Shown: positions 1-8,209 of the stretch, piece after piece | Position numbering within the stretch: the stretch's first letter is position 1 | Layout: every line of letters begins with the position of its first letter | From: Dactylosporangium fulvum | Lineage (GTDB): Bacteria > Actinomycetota > Actinomycetes > Mycobacteriales > Micromonosporaceae | DNA: 64,000 nucleotides | Assembly (NCBI RefSeq): GCF_025137375.1 | Contig: NZ_CP073720.1 | Span: 6,968,501 to 7,032,500, forward strand | Direction: 5' to 3' | Position numbers and translations under genes: made by a program | Notes under the pieces: generated by a model | Databases searched by the model: none | Told to the model about the DNA's origin: nothing | Seen by the model: only the letters and a program-made list of their open reading frames with translations

Positions 1-628
1 TGACCGGACGCAGCAGCGGCACGGTGATGCGCCGGAACCGGTCCCAGGCGCCGGCGCCGTCCAGTGCGGCGGCCTCGTACAGGTGCGCCGGGATGGCCTG
101 CAACCCGCCGTACAGGATCACCATGTTGAACGGGATGCCGACCCAGATGTTGACCAGCATCACGGCCAAGAGCGCCCAGTCGGTGCTGGCCAGCCACGGC
201 ACCGGCTGGTCGAGCAGATGCAGCTGCAGCAGGGTCTGGTTGAGCACGCCGGAGTCGGTCTCCAGAATCCAGCGCCACGCGGTGCCGGACACCACCAGCG
301 GCAGCAGCCAGGGCACGAGCAGCAACGAGCGCAACACGCCGTTGAGGGGGAACTTCCGCTGGAAGAACACCGCCAGCGCGAGGCCGATGCCGAACTGGAA
401 CAGCAGCGAACCGGCGGTGAACAGCAGTGTGTTGACGACAGTGCCGGCGAACGCCGGGCTGTGGAACACCTCGCGGTAGTTCCGCAGCCCGACGAACGGC
501 GCGACCCCGGTGTAGAACGACGAGACCGTGTAGTCCAGGAACCCCATCCGCACGTTGGTGACGAGCGGGTAGGCGTAGAACGCGACCACGTAGATCCACA
601 CCGGAAGGACGAACGCTACCCGTTTCAT
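1..628 (-). CDS. Sugar ABC transporter permease (MalF/UgpA type), 3' end beyond window
   Basis: Partial gene, 209 residues visible; it continues past the left edge. It starts at an ATG that overlaps the stop of the upstream binding-protein gene (ATGA), so the two are translationally coupled. The N-terminus is one hydrophobic helix (VAFVLPVWIYVVAFYAYPLV). Further helices follow, and the visible end carries the inner-membrane permease EAA loop (EAAALDGAGAWDRFRRI) that contacts the ATPase. By family this is the first of two permeases of a CUT1 carbohydrate importer. The second permease should lie just outside the window. The LacI gene and operator upstream suggest sugar-inducible expression. The substrate cannot be read from the sequence. 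Confidence 0.93.
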   Translation of the reverse strand, partial: MKRVAFVLPVWIYVVAFYAYPLVTNVRMGFLDYTVSSFYTGVAPFVGLRNYREVFHSPAFAGTVVNTLLFTAGSLLFQFGIGLALAVFFQRKFPLNGVLRSLLLVPWLLPLVVSGTAWRWILETDSGVLNQTLLQLHLLDQPVPWLASTDWALLAVMLVNIWVGIPFNMVILYGGLQAIPAHLYEAAALDGAGAWDRFRRITVPLLRPV

Positions 629-1848
629 GCTGCCGCGGCCTGTGCCGCTTTCAGCGCTTCCTCGGGGGACTTGCCGCCGGCGAGGCAGGCCTGGATCGCG
701 GTGTACAGCGCCTCACTGACCTTCGGGTACGCGGTGCCGAGCTCGGCGGTGCGGGCCTGCGCGGTGGCGACCTCCTCGACGAACGCCTTCAGCTGCGGAT
801 CGGTGTTCCCGAGCTGCTGCGCGGCGGCCTGGTTGCTCGGGATGTAACCGGCGTTGGTCGACCACTCGAGGCTCTTGTCCTGGCTCAGCAGGCACTTGAG
901 GACGGCGGCGGCTTTCTTCTCCCGGTCCGGGTTGCTCTTCCCGACCGTCCACACCTCGCCGCCGAGCGGCGTCACCGGTTTCGCCGCCGGTGACGGGATC
1001 GGAATCGGGACGATGCCGAACTTCAGGTCCTTCTTGGCGTTCAGCGTGGGCAGCTGCCACGGGCCGTTGACCATCATCGCGGCGTTTCCGGCCATGAACT
1101 GGTCGTTGACGTCGGCCTGGGTCCAGGTGACGACGGACTTCGAGGCGGCCTTGCTGTCGACGAGGTGCTTCCACAGCGTCAGCGCCTGGATCGCCTCCGG
1201 CGAGTCGAGCTTCTTCAGGCTGGCGCCCGCGGTCCAGAAGAACGGCTCGAACTGGAAGCTGCCCTCCTCGGTGCCGACCGCGGAAAACGCGATGCCGTAG
1301 CGGGTGCCCTTCGTCAGGGCCTTGGCCGCGGCCGTCAGCTCGTCCCACGTCTTCGGCGGCGTGAGGCCGGCTTCGGCGAACCGGTCCTGGTTGTAGTAGA
1401 GGGCGAGGCCGTTGACGCCCGGCGCGATGCCGTAGGTCTGCCCCTGGTACTGGCCGGCGGCGACGATCGACGGGTAGAGCCCGTCGGTGTCCAGGCCGGT
1501 GAGCGGGACGAGCGCCCCGGTGGCGGCCAGCTGGGGCAGGTCGGGGTTGTCGATCAGGGCCAGGTCCGGCAGGGCCTTGGCGGACGCCTGCTGCAGCAGC
1601 TTCGGCATGAACTGGGCGCGCGGGACCTGCTGGTGCTGCACCTTGACGCCGGCCTGCGCGCCGCAGGCGTCGAGGAGTTTCGGCAGCTGGGTGTTCTGCG
1701 GTGCGGCCTCGTAGTAGTCGATCTCGGTCAGGGTGTCGGAGTCGGCGGTACCGCCGCCGCCCGCGCCGTCGCCGCAGGCGGCCACGGTGGCGGCCATGGC
1801 GCCGGCGAGAAACAGCGCGAGGACGGCGTTCCATCGCGAAGCGAGCAT
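625..1848 (-). CDS. Extracellular sugar-binding lipoprotein of CUT1 ABC transporter
   Basis: 407 residues. A type II signal peptide ends in the lipobox TVAAC with the lipidated Cys at residue 25, followed by a Gly-rich linker. The mature part has the family-1 solute-binding layout, including a hinge segment around WTQADVNDQFMAGNAAMMVNGPWQ that is typical of MsmE/UgpB-like proteins. It captures a sugar outside the membrane for the permease encoded immediately downstream. The start is supported by an AAGG about nine bases upstream. A LacI-type palindrome at 1858-1876 overlaps this leader, so repression at the ribosome-binding/promoter region is likely. Ligand unknown. Confidence 0.93.
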   Translation of the reverse strand: MLASRWNAVLALFLAGAMAATVAACGDGAGGGGTADSDTLTEIDYYEAAPQNTQLPKLLDACGAQAGVKVQHQQVPRAQFMPKLLQQASAKALPDLALIDNPDLPQLAATGALVPLTGLDTDGLYPSIVAAGQYQGQTYGIAPGVNGLALYYNQDRFAEAGLTPPKTWDELTAAAKALTKGTRYGIAFSAVGTEEGSFQFEPFFWTAGASLKKLDSPEAIQALTLWKHLVDSKAASKSVVTWTQADVNDQFMAGNAAMMVNGPWQLPTLNAKKDLKFGIVPIPIPSPAAKPVTPLGGEVWTVGKSNPDREKKAAAVLKCLLSQDKSLEWSTNAGYIPSNQAAAQQLGNTDPQLKAFVEEVATAQARTAELGTAYPKVSEALYTAIQACLAGGKSPEEALKAAQAAAA

Positions 1849-1857
1849 TGTCGATGC

Positions 1858-1876
1858 CTTTCGAACTGATTCGACA
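1858..1876. promoter_or_regulatory. Putative LacI-family operator upstream of sugar-binding protein gene
   Basis: The sequence contains TCGAA-CTGA-TTCGA (core 1861-1874), an inverted repeat of the size bound by LacI proteins. The same 19 bases, including flanks, recur at 2911-2929 in front of the LacI gene. It lies 10 bases upstream of the binding-protein start. Confidence 0.7.
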
Positions 1877-1920
1877 ATCGGCGCGGAGGCCGAGTGCCGT
1901 TGGGGGTGTCTGGTGATGCG

Positions 1921-2898
1921 CTAACGGACTTTCAGGACCGGGGCGAGCATCGTGACGGACGGCTGGGCCTCGCCGTTGATCAGACCGGCCAGCCGCTCCA
2001 CCGAGATCCGGGCGAGGTCCTCGACCGGCAGCGCGACCGACGTCACCGGCCGGGTCAGCCGGTCGACAGCGTCGTCGGGGCAGATCGCGATGACCGCCAC
2101 GTCGGGCCGGCCGAGGCCGGCCAGCCGGTCGACCACGAGCGGCAGTGCCCACTCGTTGTAGACGATCAGCCCGGTGATCCGCGGGTCGCGCTCGAGCAGG
2201 TCGGCGAGTGCGCCGGCCACGCCGCCGACCGACGGCTCGCAGGCCGTCCAGGTAGCCTGGGCGCCCTGCTCGGCCAGGGCGTTGAGGGCACCGTCGCGGG
2301 CGTGCGCGGCATATGCGATGCCGCGCCGGTAGGTCTCCGCCGGCTGGCCGAGGAAGCCGACGTGGGTGTGCCCCTGCCCCAGCAGGTGCTCGGCGCAGAT
2401 GCGGCCGCAGGCGGCGAAGTCGAAGTCGACGTAGGGCAGGCCGTGCGGGTTGTCGGGGGTGCCGACGATGATGGCGGGGCATTTCAGCGAGCGCAGCAGT
2501 TTGGCGCGCGGGTCCTTCTGCTGCACCTCCATCAGCATCACCCCGTCGACCAGCGCCGTGCCGACCGCGTCGCGGATCGCCGTGGTGCCGTCGTCGTCGG
2601 TGAGCATGAGCAGCCTGAGCCCGGCGTCCTGCGCCGCGGTCAGCGCCGCGAAGACGTAGGGCATCTGCACCTGGTTGTGCGGGCCGTGCACGAGCGGGAG
2701 CGCCATCGCGATGACCCCGGTGCGCCGGGTCCGGATCGACCGCGCCCCGGCGTGCGGGCGGAACTGCAACTCCTCGATGCTCCGTTCGACCTTCGCGATG
2801 GTCTCGGCGGAGATCGAACGGTTGCCGCTCAGCACGTAGGAGACCGTGCTGCGCGAGACACCGGCGTGCTTCGCGACGTCTGCGATGGTAACCGCCAC
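1921..2898 (-). CDS. LacI-family transcriptional repressor
   Basis: 325 residues from a GTG start preceded by AGGGAG. Residues 3-25 are the LacI helix-turn-helix (TIADVAKHAGVSRSTVSYVLSG), followed by the hinge helix and a periplasmic-binding-like effector domain. The frame stays open upstream to 3204, but the HTH begins at this GTG, so the upstream part was rejected. The gene sits between the amidohydrolase and the ABC genes on the same strand. Identical 19-bp palindromes precede both this gene and the binding-protein gene, pointing to autoregulation plus control of the transporter. The inducer is unknown; a sugar or sugar lactone is expected from context. Confidence 0.94.
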   Translation of the reverse strand: MAVTIADVAKHAGVSRSTVSYVLSGNRSISAETIAKVERSIEELQFRPHAGARSIRTRRTGVIAMALPLVHGPHNQVQMPYVFAALTAAQDAGLRLLMLTDDDGTTAIRDAVGTALVDGVMLMEVQQKDPRAKLLRSLKCPAIIVGTPDNPHGLPYVDFDFAACGRICAEHLLGQGHTHVGFLGQPAETYRRGIAYAAHARDGALNALAEQGAQATWTACEPSVGGVAGALADLLERDPRITGLIVYNEWALPLVVDRLAGLGRPDVAVIAICPDDAVDRLTRPVTSVALPVEDLARISVERLAGLINGEAQPSVTMLAPVLKVR

Positions 2899-2910
2899 GG
2901 CCTCGGCTCC

Positions 2911-2929
2911 CTTTCGAACTGATTCGACA
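2911..2929. promoter_or_regulatory. Putative autoregulatory LacI operator
   Basis: Second copy of the 19-bp element found at 1858-1876, with core TCGAA-CTGA-TTCGA at 2914-2927. It lies directly upstream of the LacI start and its ribosome-binding site. Confidence 0.7.
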
Positions 2930-2975
2930 CTGGACCGTAGCACCGGGTCGACGGCGTCACAAGACCCGTCCACTG

Positions 2976-3833
2976 CTACCTCTGGTCGTCGCGGATGCCG
3001 TAGGTGTGCTCCGCGTTGCCGCCGAAGACGAGCTCGAGCTCGCTCGGACTCATGGCGGGCAGAGCGGCGGTGAGGCCCGCCAGCACGTCCTCGTACGAGC
3101 CGGCGAGCAGGCAGACGGGCCAGTCCGAGCCGAACAGGAGACGCTGCGGCGTGAACCATTCCACGACCCGGCCGACGAACGGGCGCAGGTCGTCGGGCGT
3201 CCACGACGCCCAGTCGGCCTCGGTGACCATTCCGGACAGCTTGACCGACACGTTCGGCTCGGCGGCGAGCGCCGGCATGCCCTGCGTCCAGGGGTCGTCC
3301 CGGCTCTCGGCGATACGCGGCTTCGCGATGTGATCAAGCACGTACCGCAGCTCCGGGAAGCGCCTGACCGCGTCGGTCGCCGCCGGAATCTCCCGAGCCC
3401 GGATCAGCAGGTCATACGTGAGACCCCGGCGCTGCACGGCAGCCAGGCCGCGCCGGACGTCGTCGCGCCGCAGCCAGTCCGGGTCCGGTTCGTCGTGGAC
3501 CTGATGGCGCACGCCGACCAGCCAGCGGCCGGACGGCCCGTCGAGCAGCTCGTCGAGATCGTCGCCGACGGACGGGGAAGTCAGGTCCACCCAGCCCACC
3601 ACCCCGCGCACAGCGTCCGTATCCGCCGCCAGCCGCAGGAACTCGCGGGTCTCAGTGAGACTGGACAGCGTCTGAACGAGGATCGTCGCGTCGATGCGCG
3701 CGGCACGCAGACTGGGCAGGAGATCATCCGGACCGAACTCGCGGCGCACGGGATCCATGGCATGGCCCGCCATCCATGGATAGGTGTACCTGGCGGGGTC
3801 CCAGAAGTGCTGGTGAGCATCGATGCGTTGCAC
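2976..3833 (-). CDS. Amidohydrolase, L-fuconolactonase / L-rhamnonolactonase type
   Basis: 285 residues, the usual length for COG3618 metal-dependent lactonases. The N-terminal metal motif is DAHQHFWDP (residues 5-13), followed by the TIM-barrel segments characteristic of amidohydrolase_2 enzymes. A C-terminal strand, LLFGSDWPVC, carries the Asp that completes the active site. By family it opens a 1,5-lactone made by a sugar dehydrogenase, such as L-fucono- or L-rhamnono-lactone, in non-phosphorylative deoxysugar catabolism. It lies 77 bases upstream of the LacI gene. The UxaA dehydratase and two SDR enzymes 8-11 kb away would supply neighbouring steps. The exact sugar is not determinable. 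Confidence 0.88.
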   Translation of the reverse strand: MQRIDAHQHFWDPARYTYPWMAGHAMDPVRREFGPDDLLPSLRAARIDATILVQTLSSLTETREFLRLAADTDAVRGVVGWVDLTSPSVGDDLDELLDGPSGRWLVGVRHQVHDEPDPDWLRRDDVRRGLAAVQRRGLTYDLLIRAREIPAATDAVRRFPELRYVLDHIAKPRIAESRDDPWTQGMPALAAEPNVSVKLSGMVTEADWASWTPDDLRPFVGRVVEWFTPQRLLFGSDWPVCLLAGSYEDVLAGLTAALPAMSPSELELVFGGNAEHTYGIRDDQR

Positions 3834-3921
3834 GGCGCCTCCTCAATCCGGAGCGTTCACTCGAGATCGTCGATCGTGCGGGCCCGAGCAGCACGGTACA
3901 CGCGGACGGGTGCGCCTTGTG

Positions 3922-3965
3922 CTCGAGCGGCCGCGGCACGGAACGTCGCGCCGCGGCCGGTCGAG
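3922..3965. terminator. Hairpin downstream of GH5 gene
   Basis: 16-bp arms (3922-3937 and 3950-3965) pair with one mismatch around a 12-base loop, about 90 bases after the GH5 stop codon. There is no clear T-tract, as is common in high-GC actinobacteria. Confidence 0.6.
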
Positions 3966-4051
3966 GTGCTCTAGGCCCTGCCCTGCCGATCATGCCGGCC
4001 TGCGACGGGCCCAGATTCCGTCTCGGCTCGACGTGATCGGCAGGACAGCGC

Positions 4052-5959
4052 CTAGACGAGAAGGTCGAACTCCTCCCAGGGGCCGACGGCGGTGCGGTTG
4101 GCGATCAGCGGTTGCGCACCGGCGGACTCCGCGGCCACGATCTGGCCGTTGGCGCGCGCACGGAGGCTGATGCTGCCGTCGTTGTTGTAGATGAGGTCGA
4201 ACTCCTGGGCCGGGCCGACGGTGGTGCTGTTGGCGATCAGCGGTGACGCACCGCCGTTGGGGGCGTTGACGTACCGGTTGTTGGCGTGCGCGCGCAGGCT
4301 CACGCTGCCGTTGGCGTTGTCGATGAAGTCGAACGTCTCCCAGGAGTCGACGACAGCCCGGTTGGCGATCAGCGGTTGCGCACCGGCGGACTCCGCCGCC
4401 ACGATCTGGCCGTTCGCGCGAGCTCGGAGGCCGACCTGCGCGGCGAAGAGGCGCCACTTCTGGTTGTTGCCGCCCCCGCAGGACCAGAGCCGGAGATTCT
4501 GCGGGTTGGACGGGTCGGCGTCCAGGCAGAGGCGGGAGTCGACGCCGCGGATCGTCCCGTCGGAGAAGAAGCGCCACTGCTGGTTGGCGTTGCCCAGGCA
4601 GTCATGGATGACGACACGGGTGCCGTTGGTCTTGCCGAAGCCGAAGGCGTCCAGGCATTTTGTGCCGTTGTAGACGGTGATCGCTCCGTTGGGCCTTCTG
4701 GTCCATCGCTGGTTGTTGCCGTTCACACAGCTGCGGACCTGGAGCTGGACGTCGTTGGCCTGTGACGAATTGGGGACGTCGAGGCACGCGTTGAGGCCGA
4801 CGTTGCGTAGCTCGGTCGTGCCCGAGCCGAGACTGCCCCAGGCGTACTTGAGCCGGTCGACGGCGGTGGGGTTGGGGGTCCACAGCGGCAGGTTGTTGGA
4901 GCTGCCGTCGAAACTGCCGGCGAGCCTCAGAATGTTCAGCGTGTCGTGGTCCGGGCTCGTGGTCCTCCCGCCGATGACATGGCACCAGATCGCACCCAGG
5001 TGGTAGTTGCGGACGACGTCGGTGATGGCACGCAGATACGCAACCTCTTTGTCGGTCGTGCCGGTGGGGGTGGCGTTGAAGTCGACGCCGGTGTCCGCCG
5101 ACGCCCCGAACTCCTCGATGACGGTGCGCGAGGCGCAGTTGCCCATGAGGGTCGTGATGTCGCTGACCCACTGATCGTAGGTCCGCGAACCGTACGGGAA
5201 GGCATAACGGTGCAGGCCGAGGTAGACCCCGTTGAAGCGGGAGTCGTTGCACAGCGGCCGCAGGTCACTTCCCCATCCGCCGCCGTCGAGTTGGGCGCCC
5301 TCGATGAACAGCCGGTTGCCTGGAATGCCGGCCGTGTTCATGCGGGCAACCCAGGTGGCGGCGAAGTCCAGCCACTGGGTGGTGTTGAAACCGATGGGTT
5401 CGTTGATCGGGTCGAAGTAGATCAGAGGGTTGGACCGGTATCTGGCGGCCAGCGTGTCCCACATCTGGTTCCAGGTGGCCAGGAAGCCGGCCGGGACCAT
5501 GTTCGTACCGTCCTGCACCCAGTAGCACAGGATGACCTTGAAACCTCTGGCGGTGGCGGCGTCGATGACGCCGTTGTAGGTGTTCCAGGCCGTGGTGGCG
5601 GGGTTGATCGGCAGCCGGACGGTGTTGGCACCCAGGTCGTTCTGGAACGCGGCGAACATGGCGTCGGCCTTGCTCCGGGCGGAGTTGTAGTCGTCGTTCG
5701 CGGACAACCCCTGCAGGACGAGTCTGTCGGGGGTGAAGTTGTCGCCCAGCCGGGACCAGTGCACGCCACGGAACTGGCTGGGGTCGAAGCCGATGGCGGC
5801 GTCGGCCTTCGGTGCGCTGGACACCACGATCAGCGTGATCGAGGCCAGCGCGGTCAGGACGGCCATCGCCCAGGTCAGCGCGCGGCGTTTGAGATCGGGG
5901 GCGGTGGCGACGTATGTCGATGGGTGGCGACTGCCGGGGGTTGGGCGGATACGTGCCAT
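4052..5959 (-). CDS. Secreted GH5-family glycoside hydrolase with ricin-type lectin and fascin-like trefoil repeats
   Basis: 635 residues with a clear ribosome-binding site (AAGGAAA). A long signal peptide (basic start, hydrophobic core 31-49) probably ends at ADAA before I56. Residues 56-375 form a GH5-like barrel with the acid/base Glu in INEP (E187) and the probable nucleophile in EEFG (E283). Residues 382-505 are a ricin-B lectin domain with three QxW-type repeats (NQRW, NQQW, NQKW). Residues 510-635 hold three copies of a roughly 45-residue unit (LRARANGQIVAAE.., LRAHANNRYV.., again LRARANGQIV..) resembling fascin/actin-crosslinking trefoil strands. It is probably a polysaccharide-degrading exoenzyme; the specificity is unknown. 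A CTTTCGAAA motif lies in its upstream region (6078-6086). Confidence 0.9.
   Translation of the reverse strand: MARIRPTPGSRHPSTYVATAPDLKRRALTWAMAVLTALASITLIVVSSAPKADAAIGFDPSQFRGVHWSRLGDNFTPDRLVLQGLSANDDYNSARSKADAMFAAFQNDLGANTVRLPINPATTAWNTYNGVIDAATARGFKVILCYWVQDGTNMVPAGFLATWNQMWDTLAARYRSNPLIYFDPINEPIGFNTTQWLDFAATWVARMNTAGIPGNRLFIEGAQLDGGGWGSDLRPLCNDSRFNGVYLGLHRYAFPYGSRTYDQWVSDITTLMGNCASRTVIEEFGASADTGVDFNATPTGTTDKEVAYLRAITDVVRNYHLGAIWCHVIGGRTTSPDHDTLNILRLAGSFDGSSNNLPLWTPNPTAVDRLKYAWGSLGSGTTELRNVGLNACLDVPNSSQANDVQLQVRSCVNGNNQRWTRRPNGAITVYNGTKCLDAFGFGKTNGTRVVIHDCLGNANQQWRFFSDGTIRGVDSRLCLDADPSNPQNLRLWSCGGGNNQKWRLFAAQVGLRARANGQIVAAESAGAQPLIANRAVVDSWETFDFIDNANGSVSLRAHANNRYVNAPNGGASPLIANSTTVGPAQEFDLIYNNDGSISLRARANGQIVAAESAGAQPLIANRTAVGPWEEFDLLV
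4061..4470 (-). repeat. Intragenic repeats encoding trefoil units of the GH5 protein
   Basis: Two stretches of about 90 bases (about 4073-4167 and 4340-4434) are nearly identical and encode the same peptide run IVAAESAGAQPLIANR. A diverged copy lies between them. This indicates recent internal duplication or gene conversion of the binding module. Confidence 0.7.
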
Positions 5960-6110
5960 GGTTTTCCTTTCCAGCTCGGCATGCGACGACGGCCAGAGGG
6001 GGTTCGGATGGCCGGTAACGCGGCTTTAACCAGCCAGAAATGAAACTAGCGACGCTGCCCGGATGCGTCGATCGCGTCTTTCGAAACTCATCAATCTGTA
6101 TGGCGAATAG

Positions 6111-7169
6111 CTAGGCGCGGTCAGATCGCCGCCGCAGCCAACGCAACAGTCCGTCCGCGGAAGCCGCCAGGAAGATGAATGATCCGGTAACTATCTGCTG
6201 GTCGTAACTTTGCAGTCCGAGAAGGCTCATCCCGTTGGACAGGAACCCCAGGAACAGCACGCCGATGCCGGTGCGCAGCAGACTGCCCCGCCCGCCGGTA
6301 AGACGGGTGCCGCCCAGGACGACGGCGCCGACGATGTTGAGCAGCAGCGGACTGCCCATGCTCGCACCCGCTCCGGCGAGCCCCGAAGTCAGCACCATGC
6401 CCGCGATCGCCGAGAACAGGCCGGCGACCGCATAGACGCTGGCCTTCATACGGACCACATTGACGCCACTGATGCGCGCGACCTCGACATTGGCTCCCGT
6501 GTGTACGACGCGGCGGCCCCAAGCGGTGCGCGTCAGCACGATCTGCGCGATGACGTACAGCACGAGGGCGAGCCACACCGCATACGGAACGCCGCCGGGT
6601 CCGTCGATGCTGAAGCGGATGAAATCGACAGGCACCGGCGCGATCGTCCGGCCGTGGCTGAGCAGGGTGGTGCAGCCGCTCACGACGTACAACGCGGCGA
6701 GCGTCACAGCAAATGGCACGACATTGAGCCTCGCCACGACGAGCCCGACCACCAGCCCGATCACCGTTCCCGTCAACAGCCCCGCGGCGATGCCGGCCGC
6801 CAGGTTGCCGCTGCTGGTGATGATCCACGCGCCGGCGACCCCGCTGGCGCCGATCACACTTCCGGTCGACAGGTCGATCCCGCCGGTGAGGATCACGAAC
6901 GTCGCGCCGATCGCCGCGATGGCGACGACAGCCGACTGACTCAACACGTTGATCAGATTCGATGATGTCAGCAGGCCGTCGGTCATGGTGCTCAGGACGA
7001 CGATCAGCACGATCAGCGCGGGCAGCATCGCAAGGTCAGCGAGCCAGCCGGCATGACGGGCCCGATCACGCAGCCGGGCCAGGTGTGCCGGCCGCGTGGT
7101 TGTGGCGGCGGAGAGGGCGGCGGAGGGCTCCGCGGCGGAGCCCTCCGCGCGAGCGGGCTCAGGACGCAC
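6111..7169 (-). CDS. Ribose/rhamnose-type ABC transporter permease
   Basis: 352 residues, BPD_transp_2 family (RbsC/XylH/YtfT-like), with about ten hydrophobic segments. The conserved motifs TGGIDLSTGSVIGASGV and VVLGGTRLTGGRGS are both present. The GTG start overlaps the end of the upstream binding-protein gene by 11 bases. It is the last gene of a minus-strand operon (ATPase, permease, binding protein, permease) and gives the second half of a heterodimeric channel. Two different permeases of this family occur in rhamnose and autoinducer-2 type importers, but the substrate here is inference. Confidence 0.92.
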   Translation of the reverse strand: MRPEPARAEGSAAEPSAALSAATTTRPAHLARLRDRARHAGWLADLAMLPALIVLIVVLSTMTDGLLTSSNLINVLSQSAVVAIAAIGATFVILTGGIDLSTGSVIGASGVAGAWIITSSGNLAAGIAAGLLTGTVIGLVVGLVVARLNVVPFAVTLAALYVVSGCTTLLSHGRTIAPVPVDFIRFSIDGPGGVPYAVWLALVLYVIAQIVLTRTAWGRRVVHTGANVEVARISGVNVVRMKASVYAVAGLFSAIAGMVLTSGLAGAGASMGSPLLLNIVGAVVLGGTRLTGGRGSLLRTGIGVLFLGFLSNGMSLLGLQSYDQQIVTGSFIFLAASADGLLRWLRRRSDRA

Positions 7170-8169
7170 AGCCCCACACCTGTGAGCTGGTCGCGGCGAA
7201 GTTGGCCTGGTTGAGCGTCAGCCCCTTGGCCTGGACGGTCTTCGGATCGACCGGCTTGCCGCCGAGCGCCGTGGTGACCGCGGCAATTGCCTGCTTGCCG
7301 AATTCGTCGACGGGCGTGGCGATGTCGGCGTCCAGCGTCTTGGCCTGCATGGCCTTGCAGCCGTTCTGGTCACCGTCGATGGTCACCATGAAGATGTGCT
7401 TGGGGTCGCCGATCGGCGCGAGCTTGCCGGCCGCGGTCAGCGCCGACTGCACGGACGGCAGGAGGAAGTCGGACGGAACGTAGATCGCGTTGATTGTGGG
7501 GTCCTTCTGCAGCGCGTTCGAGGTTCCGTCCAGGGCCTGCGTCGGGTTCCAGTCGGTGGGGACCTGGCTGACGATGGTGACGTTGGGCTGGCCGGCGAGC
7601 GCGGCGTTGAATCCGTCGCGCCGGCCGATCGCGTTCTGGTCGGTCAGCCCGCCCACCAGTTCCAGAACCCTCAGCGGCGTGGTCTTCGCCGCCGCGAGGA
7701 ACTCGGCCGCGACCGCCTTGCCGTCGGCCACCGGGTCGCCGGTGATCTGGAACGTGACGTTCTGCTGGTCTGCGACCGCACGGTCGATCGCGAGGAATGG
7801 GACGTTGCGGGCCTTGGCGAGGCTGGCCGACGCGGCGATCTGTTGACCGTCCTGCGCGATGACGATCACCGCGTCGACCTTTTTCGTCTGAATCAGGTCC
7901 TGGATCTGGGAGGCCTGCTTCTGGGCGTCCTGGTCGGCGACGTTGAAGATGACAGAGTATCCTGCGGCATCGGCGGCGCGCTGGATCGACGCCTTTTCCG
8001 CCTGACGGATCGCGTTCAACAGATCGAAGCTCACGCCGATCGTGCGCTTCTTGCCGGACGACCCGTCCGAGCCGGATCCGTTCGAATTCCCGGTCGAACT
8101 GCACGCAGCGAGCATTAACGATGCTGCGGCGACCGCGGCCAGGTAACGTGCAACACCGAGCGTTTTCAC
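7159..8169 (-). CDS. Sugar-binding lipoprotein of ribose-type ABC transporter
   Basis: 336 residues. The lipobox LMLAAC puts the lipidated Cys at residue 23, followed by a Ser/Gly-rich linker. The mature part is a type I periplasmic-binding fold (family 4), with the expected IGVSFDLLNAIRQAEKASIQ opening strand-helix and an AVIVIAQDGQQI segment. It delivers a monosaccharide or similar small ligand to the two permeases encoded on either side. Placing the binding protein between two permease genes is a feature of this operon. Confidence 0.93.
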   Translation of the reverse strand: MKTLGVARYLAAVAAASLMLAACSSTGNSNGSGSDGSSGKKRTIGVSFDLLNAIRQAEKASIQRAADAAGYSVIFNVADQDAQKQASQIQDLIQTKKVDAVIVIAQDGQQIAASASLAKARNVPFLAIDRAVADQQNVTFQITGDPVADGKAVAAEFLAAAKTTPLRVLELVGGLTDQNAIGRRDGFNAALAGQPNVTIVSQVPTDWNPTQALDGTSNALQKDPTINAIYVPSDFLLPSVQSALTAAGKLAPIGDPKHIFMVTIDGDQNGCKAMQAKTLDADIATPVDEFGKQAIAAVTTALGGKPVDPKTVQAKGLTLNQANFAATSSQVWGCAS

Positions 8170-8209
8170 GGTAACTCCCTTCGATGTGTCATGTGGTGTT
8201 GTGTTCGAT

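Noticed and set aside
713..2482. Open frame of 589 residues on the minus strand
   Set aside because: Arg/Pro-rich shadow running through both the binding-protein and LacI genes; no family motifs.
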